Part shown: one piece after another, positions 6,026 to 9,412 of the stretch
How positions within the stretch are numbered: position 1 is the first letter of the stretch
Layout: each line of letters starts with the position of its first letter
NCBI GenBank assembly: GCA_046565865.1
Contig: JBKHXU010000101.1
Coordinates: 1 to 9,412, forward strand
DNA length: 9,412 nucleotides
Source of the DNA: JBKHXU01 sp046565865
Lineage (GTDB): Bacteria; Pseudomonadota; Gammaproteobacteria; Acidiferrobacterales; Sulfurifustaceae
Direction: 5' to 3'
The notes under the pieces: model-generated
The model's input: the letters and a program-made list of their open reading frames with translations, nothing else
Database searches by the model: none
Told to the model about the DNA's origin: nothing
Made by a program: the position numbers and the translations under genes

Positions 6026-6433
6026 ATGAACAGCCTGTTTCCAGACATTTGCAGCGACGCGATCGCGGAATCGAAGGAGTTTTACACGTCGCTGCTCGGA
6101 TTCAAAACCGTCTTCGCGATCGATTGGTATGCGCAGCTACAATCGCCGACCGATGCGAACCTGCAAATCGCCTTCGTGCGACGGGACCACGACAGCGTGC
6201 CCGCGGAATTCCGGGAGCCGCCCCGCGGCGTGATCATTACCGTGGAAACGGATCACGTCGACGCGCTCTACGAACGCGCGCGCCGCCTCGGCTGCGAGAT
6301 CGTGCTCGGGTTGCGCGACGAGGCCTGGGGTCAACGCCACTTCATGGTCCGCGATCCGAACGGTTTGTTGGTCGACCTGGTGCAGATGATCGAGCCGACG
6401 CGGGACTTTTTGGAAGCGCATGGATTGGCGTAG
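6026..6433 (+). CDS. VOC-fold protein (glyoxalase/bleomycin-resistance superfamily)
   Basis: Cytoplasmic vicinal-oxygen-chelate fold protein of 135 residues, a usual length. It has two beta-alpha-beta modules, about 1-55 (DAIAESKEFYTSLLGFKTVF) and 66-122 (GVIITVETDHVDALYERARRLG), ending in the signature FMVRDPNGLLVDLVQ. The His/Glu metal ligands of glyoxalase I are mostly absent: there is no His near the N-terminus and Asp sits in place of the usual C-terminal Glu. A drug- or metabolite-binding protein is therefore more likely than a lactoylglutathione lyase. GGAGGA is ideally placed before the ATG. It is the first gene of the MerR-controlled operon and lies 18 bp before the regulator gene. 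Its ligand is probably the same as, or related to, the regulator's inducer (inference). Confidence 0.9.
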   Translation: MNSLFPDICSDAIAESKEFYTSLLGFKTVFAIDWYAQLQSPTDANLQIAFVRRDHDSVPAEFREPPRGVIITVETDHVDALYERARRLGCEIVLGLRDEAWGQRHFMVRDPNGLLVDLVQMIEPTRDFLEAHGLA

Positions 6434-6451
6434 CCAAGCCGGAGCATCAGA

Positions 6452-7282
6452 ATGGGCACGAAATCATCGGCGCGCGGACAAAATTGGATGCCGATTGGGC
6501 GGTTCTCGAACGCCTGCCGGCTCAGCATCAAGGCGCTGCGTCACTACGACGAACAAGGCATGTTGAAGCCCGCCTACGTCGACCCCGACACCGGCTATCG
6601 CTACTACCGGCCCGAGCAAGCGCGTGACGCGGTGCTGATCGCCATGCTGCGGTCGCTCGATATTCCGTTGCCGGCGATCGGGCGCCTGTTGCACGCCGAC
6701 AAAGAAGAACGACGCCGGCTACTGGACCAAGAACGCGAGCGCATCGAGCGCGTGTTGGCCAGGCAGCGACACGCGATGCGCTCGATCGAGCGCATCGCCC
6801 GCGCCGGCGAGTTGCTGCCGTACGAGATCGCGTTGCGCATCGAACCGACCTATCGCGTCGCGCGCCTGTCGATCATGACCAGCCCCGAACGCATGCTCGA
6901 TGACTCCGGCAAACTGGTGTACCGACTGTTCGACGCGTTGCGCGCGACCGGTACCGAGCCCGGCGACCCCGTCATGTGCATCAACGAAGATGCCGATGCC
7001 GATGGCAATATTCGGGTGCATGCCTGTGCCGGGGTCGACGCGGCCGTCGTCGGCGCCGGCGATCGGTTCGAGGTCGTCGATATTCCGGGCGGCCCGGTTT
7101 GTTGGCTCACGCATCGAGGCGCCTACGAAGAACTGGGTCTTGCGTACCACGCGCTGTCGGCCTGGGCGCAAGCGCGCGGCCACGAGCAACGCGACGCGTT
7201 GCGGGAGATCTATCGAAACGATCCGGCGCACACGCCGGCGGAAGAATTGATCACCGAAGTATTGTTGCCGATTCGAGCCTGA
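6452..7282 (+). CDS. MerR-family transcriptional regulator with GyrI-like ligand-binding domain
   Basis: Cytoplasmic regulator of 276 residues with the BmrR-like layout. Winged HTH at about 14-82: PIGRFSNACRLSIKALRHYDEQGML, then the wing with DPDTGYRYYRPEQ. Dimerisation coiled coil at about 84-117 (charged Glu/Arg heptads). GyrI-like effector domain at about 122-276, with LTHRGAYEELGLAYHAL and the family-typical end REIYRNDPAHTPAEELITEVLLPI. The domain architecture points to sensing of a small, often cationic or hydrophobic compound rather than a metal; no clustered metal-binding Cys is present. The start is supported by GGAG with a 7-nt spacer. The short N-terminal tail (1-12) before the HTH is unusual, and M13 is an alternative start. 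It is co-transcribed with the VOC gene from the MerR-type promoter. Confidence 0.93.
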   Translation: MGTKSSARGQNWMPIGRFSNACRLSIKALRHYDEQGMLKPAYVDPDTGYRYYRPEQARDAVLIAMLRSLDIPLPAIGRLLHADKEERRRLLDQERERIERVLARQRHAMRSIERIARAGELLPYEIALRIEPTYRVARLSIMTSPERMLDDSGKLVYRLFDALRATGTEPGDPVMCINEDADADGNIRVHACAGVDAAVVGAGDRFEVVDIPGGPVCWLTHRGAYEELGLAYHALSAWAQARGHEQRDALREIYRNDPAHTPAEELITEVLLPIRA

Positions 7283-7426
7283 CCGCAGCCCACGCCGCAC
7301 GGAGACGTTTACACAACGCGAACAACGTCGGCGCCTGCGCCATCTAACAAACCCGTGGGAATCCGGCGGCAGCCGTTCTGGCCGTCACCGCGAGTCGCTC
7401 GGACCCGTGCTCTTACGTCGACCCAG

Positions 7427-7461
7427 TTGCCCATCGGCGGATATGTGTATATCGTCATATC
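7427..7461 (+). promoter_or_regulatory. Promoter with overlapping inverted repeat for the toxin-antitoxin pair
   Basis: TTGCCC (7427-7432) and TATCGT (7450-7455) form a plausible promoter with a 17-bp spacer. GATATG (7440-7445) and CATATC (7456-7461) form a perfect 6-bp inverted repeat around the -10. The AT-rich dyad stands out from the GC-rich surroundings and sits 21 bp before the antitoxin start, where ribbon-helix-helix antitoxins usually bind to repress their own operon. Confidence 0.5.
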
Positions 7462-7482
7462 ATCATTCTACGAGAATTTTCC

Positions 7483-7713
7483 ATGAGCAATATCCGCTGG
7501 TCCATCGTTGTGCCCGAGGCCACCGACCGCGCCTTGCGCACCTACCTCGCCCGCAAGGGCGGCAAAAAGGGCGATATTTCTCGCTTCATCGACGAGGCAG
7601 TCCAGGCACGACTGTTCGAGCTCACAGTGGAGAAGATCAAGAAACGTAACCGGGCCTATTCCCAGAAGGAGATTTTGGAGGCGATTGAAGAGGCAGTCGG
7701 CACGCGCCGATAA
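7483..7713 (+). CDS. Ribbon-helix-helix antitoxin
   Basis: Protein of 76 residues, predicted to be the antitoxin and autorepressor of the pair. The N-terminal strand RWSIVVP, helix ATDRALRTYLARKG and second helix KGDISRFIDEAVQARLFE fit the ribbon-helix-helix DNA-binding fold, which acts as a dimer with the strand in the major groove. The C-terminal part (about 44-76, charged: KIKKRNRAYSQKEILEAIEEAV) would wrap the toxin. The gene ends 3 nt before the toxin start, so translation is probably coupled. The Shine-Dalgarno is weak (GAGA). Confidence 0.85.
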   Translation: MSNIRWSIVVPEATDRALRTYLARKGGKKGDISRFIDEAVQARLFELTVEKIKKRNRAYSQKEILEAIEEAVGTRR

Positions 7714-7716
7714 CGG

Positions 7717-8133
7717 ATGCGGGTCGTCCTCGATACCGGCATTTTAATCGCGGCCCTAATTACCGCCGATACGCCACCTGATCGAGTCTACCAGGCGTGG
7801 CGTAAGAAACGTTTCACGCTCATCACCTCGGCGTGGCAACTCGGGGAGTTCCGGCGTGCGAGCCGTTACGAAAGGGTCAAGGCGCTCCTCAGGCCCACTG
7901 AGGCCGGCAACCTCGTCAACGGCCTCAAACACCACGCGATCGTTCTAACCGAATTGCCGAAGGTGGATCTGTCCCGCGACCCAGACGACAACCCGGTACT
8001 CGCAATGGCCATCGCCGGCAAGGCCGATTATCTGGTTACCGGCGACCGGCGCGGCTTGCTATCGCTGAAGCGGGTCGGCCCCACGCGCGTGGTGACGGCC
8101 GCAGCGTTTATTAAAAGACTGAAGAAGCGCTGA
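7717..8133 (+). CDS. PIN-domain toxin (VapC-like / COG1569-type ribonuclease)
   Basis: Predicted metal-dependent RNase toxin of 138 residues, a normal length for this group. Acidic active-site residues: D6 in VVLDTGILIAAL, E44 in WQLGEF, D91 in RDPDDNPVLAMA, and the TGD motif with D110 in YLVTGDRRGLL. The DPDDN and AdYLVTGD blocks are typical of the putative PIN toxin family paired with small RHH antitoxins. The target RNA cannot be predicted. The start is 3 nt after the antitoxin stop with no strong ribosome site of its own, so it depends on antitoxin translation. The active site looks intact, so the toxin is probably functional. Confidence 0.9.
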   Translation: MRVVLDTGILIAALITADTPPDRVYQAWRKKRFTLITSAWQLGEFRRASRYERVKALLRPTEAGNLVNGLKHHAIVLTELPKVDLSRDPDDNPVLAMAIAGKADYLVTGDRRGLLSLKRVGPTRVVTAAAFIKRLKKR

Positions 8134-8174
8134 CACGGAGCGTTAACCTGATTCGAACCAAATAAGGAACAACA

Positions 8175-9074
8175 ATGAAAACGTTTCAACTGAAGCACAA
8201 CACTGCGCTTATCCTCGCGCTAGCGCTGTTCGCCTTCTTCACTGCTCCCGCGGTCTACGCGCGCTCCGCCGACGCGCAGTGGAAAACGACCGTCGTATAC
8301 GGACAGAAAATCCGCTACCTCGAAGCCGGAAGCGGGCCGACGGTGATCCTGCTCCACGGACTCGGCGGCAGCGCCGCGCTATGGGCGCCGACGATCGCAC
8401 CGCTCGCCAAAACCCACCGCGTGATCGTCCCCGACCAAATCGGATTCGGCAGCTCGGCCAAACCGCTGATCGACTACCGCGTCGCCACCCTGGTCGACTT
8501 CCTCGACGGGTTCTATAAAAACCTGAAGATCAAGCGTGCGTCGCTCGTCGGAAATTCGTTGGGCGGATTCACCGCCGCCGCGTTCGCGCTGGCGCACCCG
8601 GAAAAAGTCGATCGCCTGGTCTTGGTGGGCTCCGCCGGTTTCGCGCTACCCAAAGACTTCGACCCGCGCGCATTGGATTTCCTCAATCCCTCGACCCGCG
8701 CCGGCATGAAGCAGGTTCTCGAAGCCATTTTCTACGACAAAGAACGCTTCGCCACGGACGCCGCCGCCAACGATTTCTTTATTAAAAAACTCGCATCGGG
8801 CGACGGCTACACCGTGCAACGATTCCTCGCCTCCATCCTAAAAGGCGAAGACGTACTCGACGGCAAACTCGGCGCGCTCAAACACCCGACGCTCCTCGTC
8901 TGGGGCCGCGAAGACGCGCTCACCCCGCTTTCCCTGGGCGAACGATTCAAAAATGAAATTCCGAACTCGGAGCTTTTTATCATCGACAAGTGCGGGCATG
9001 TGCCGCAGTTGGAAAAGCCCGAAGAGTTCAACGCCGCTGTGTTGAAGTTTTTAAAGCGTCCGGCGAGTCCTTGA
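8175..9074 (+). CDS. Secreted alpha/beta hydrolase (fold-1 type)
   Basis: Exported alpha/beta hydrolase of 299 residues, from a different family than the LpqC-like paralogues. Signal peptide about 1-29 (TALILALALFAFFTAPAVYA-R). Oxyanion motif LLHGLGG (59-65), DQIGFGSSAKP (87-97), nucleophile S128 in GNSLGG, cap region about 157-230, acid D247 in WGREDALTP, and H275 in CGHVPQLEKPEEF. This motif order is shared by lipases, C-C bond hydrolases (MhpC/BphD-like) and haloperoxidase-like enzymes. Those are mostly cytoplasmic, so the signal peptide makes an esterase or lipase more likely; the substrate is unknown. AAGGA lies 6 nt before the ATG. It follows the toxin gene by 41 bp and could be read through from it, though no functional link is implied. 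Confidence 0.9.
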   Translation: MKTFQLKHNTALILALALFAFFTAPAVYARSADAQWKTTVVYGQKIRYLEAGSGPTVILLHGLGGSAALWAPTIAPLAKTHRVIVPDQIGFGSSAKPLIDYRVATLVDFLDGFYKNLKIKRASLVGNSLGGFTAAAFALAHPEKVDRLVLVGSAGFALPKDFDPRALDFLNPSTRAGMKQVLEAIFYDKERFATDAAANDFFIKKLASGDGYTVQRFLASILKGEDVLDGKLGALKHPTLLVWGREDALTPLSLGERFKNEIPNSELFIIDKCGHVPQLEKPEEFNAAVLKFLKRPASP

Positions 9075-9214
9075 GCAAGGGCGTGCCGTGGAATGCTAAC
9101 ACTCAAGCCCTCCACTAAACCGTAGTACGTCACCGAGTGTCGGGCCGTAAGATCCGGCGCCATCTGGTTGGGTTGCCGGTTGGGCGCCAGGCGATCAAGC
9201 ACGTAACGCGTCGT

Positions 9215-9412
9215 TTACGGTAACGGACGGCTTGCCAAGAACTGCAACATGTCCGTCTCCCGGTCGGTTCCGGTCGGGGGATTGTTGTATGCCCCGTCCG
9301 GCCAGCGAAGATGATTGACGAGCGCGAGACAGCCATGCGAGGACGGGATGGCGCAGGTACCGGTCGGACAACCGCCACTGTAGTTCGTGCACGCGGCCGC
9401 ATCGGCGTCGAA
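9215..9412 (-). CDS. C-terminus of a lipoprotein-type alpha/beta hydrolase paralogue (partial)
   Basis: The minus-strand frame is open from the window end to TAA at 9217-9215, giving 65 residues. It continues beyond the window. The stretch LALVNHLRWPDGAYN and the end ETDMLQFLASRPLP align closely with LINHMRWPDGVAD and EPAMLDFLRGHPLP of the 976-2274 protein, including the probable catalytic His in NH-x-RWPDG. Four Cys precede this motif (CTNYSGGC, TC, GC), in line with the Cys pairs at the same place in the other protein. It is therefore a second member of the same divergent, disulfide-rich hydrolase subtype. It converges with the 8175-9074 gene. The nucleophile and signal sequence lie outside the window. 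Confidence 0.85.
   Translation of the reverse strand, partial: FDADAAACTNYSGGCPTGTCAIPSSHGCLALVNHLRWPDGAYNNPPTGTDRETDMLQFLASRPLP

Noticed and set aside
6719..7300. Minus-strand open frame of 193 codons opposite the MerR gene
   Set aside because: The plus strand encodes a complete MerR-GyrI protein; the antisense frame shows no domain.
9155..9190. Two GGCGCC copies that could pair as a terminator between convergent genes
   Set aside because: Only a 6-bp self-palindromic arm with a long loop and no T-run; not convincing.
9130..9402. Minus-strand ATG-started frame of 90 codons at the right edge
   Set aside because: Out of frame with the hydrolase C-terminus found at 9215-9412, and its Arg-rich composition is shadow-like.
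1..9412. CRISPR arrays, tRNA or rRNA genes, insertion sequences
   Set aside because: No regularly spaced long repeats, cloverleaf signatures, rRNA-like blocks or transposase motifs were seen on either strand.

Overview
The window is GC-rich bacterial DNA with tightly packed genes. The left edge carries a clear ompR orthologue whose stop codon overlaps the start of an EnvZ-like sensor. This ompR-envZ layout, the Gram-negative export signals and an outer-membrane-type lipoprotein point to a proteobacterium, most likely a gammaproteobacterium. The genus cannot be read from the sequence.

Layout. (1) Minus strand, 2-816: ompR, then the first codons of the sensor kinase, which meet an in-frame TAG at the window edge. 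(2) 817-975: a divergent control region with three 11-bp-phased half-sites of the OmpR type plus one inverted copy. (3) Plus strand, 976-4388: three secreted or lipid-anchored alpha/beta hydrolases of the LpqC / PHB-depolymerase (CE1-like) family. The first two overlap by ATGA; the third is separate, behind a dispersed palindromic repeat and a candidate promoter. (4) 4389-4680: an intergenic stretch with a hairpin, a candidate 45-residue ORF on the minus strand and an inverted repeat. (5) 4681-5925: an unrecognised multi-pass membrane protein and a small secreted Ala/Lys-rich protein. (6) 5967-7282: a MerR-type promoter (19-bp spacer with a palindrome) driving a VOC-fold protein and a MerR regulator with a GyrI-like ligand domain. 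This looks like a self-contained drug- or small-molecule-responsive operon. (7) 7427-8133: a type II toxin-antitoxin pair (ribbon-helix-helix antitoxin, PIN toxin) with its own promoter/operator. (8) 8175-9074: a classical secreted alpha/beta hydrolase. (9) 9215-9412, minus strand: the C-terminus of a further hydrolase, not evident as a standard ATG-initiated ORF, that closely resembles the end of the first lipoprotein hydrolase.

The main theme is five exported alpha/beta hydrolases in 9.4 kb, four of them from one family. Two of those four form a divergent, Cys-rich subtype with an NH-x-RWPDG histidine motif. The OmpR-like sites suggest, as inference, that the first hydrolase operon belongs to the OmpR regulon. 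Exported esterases under osmotic or envelope control next to ompR itself is the most interesting hypothesis here. No CRISPR array, tRNA, rRNA or insertion sequence was seen.
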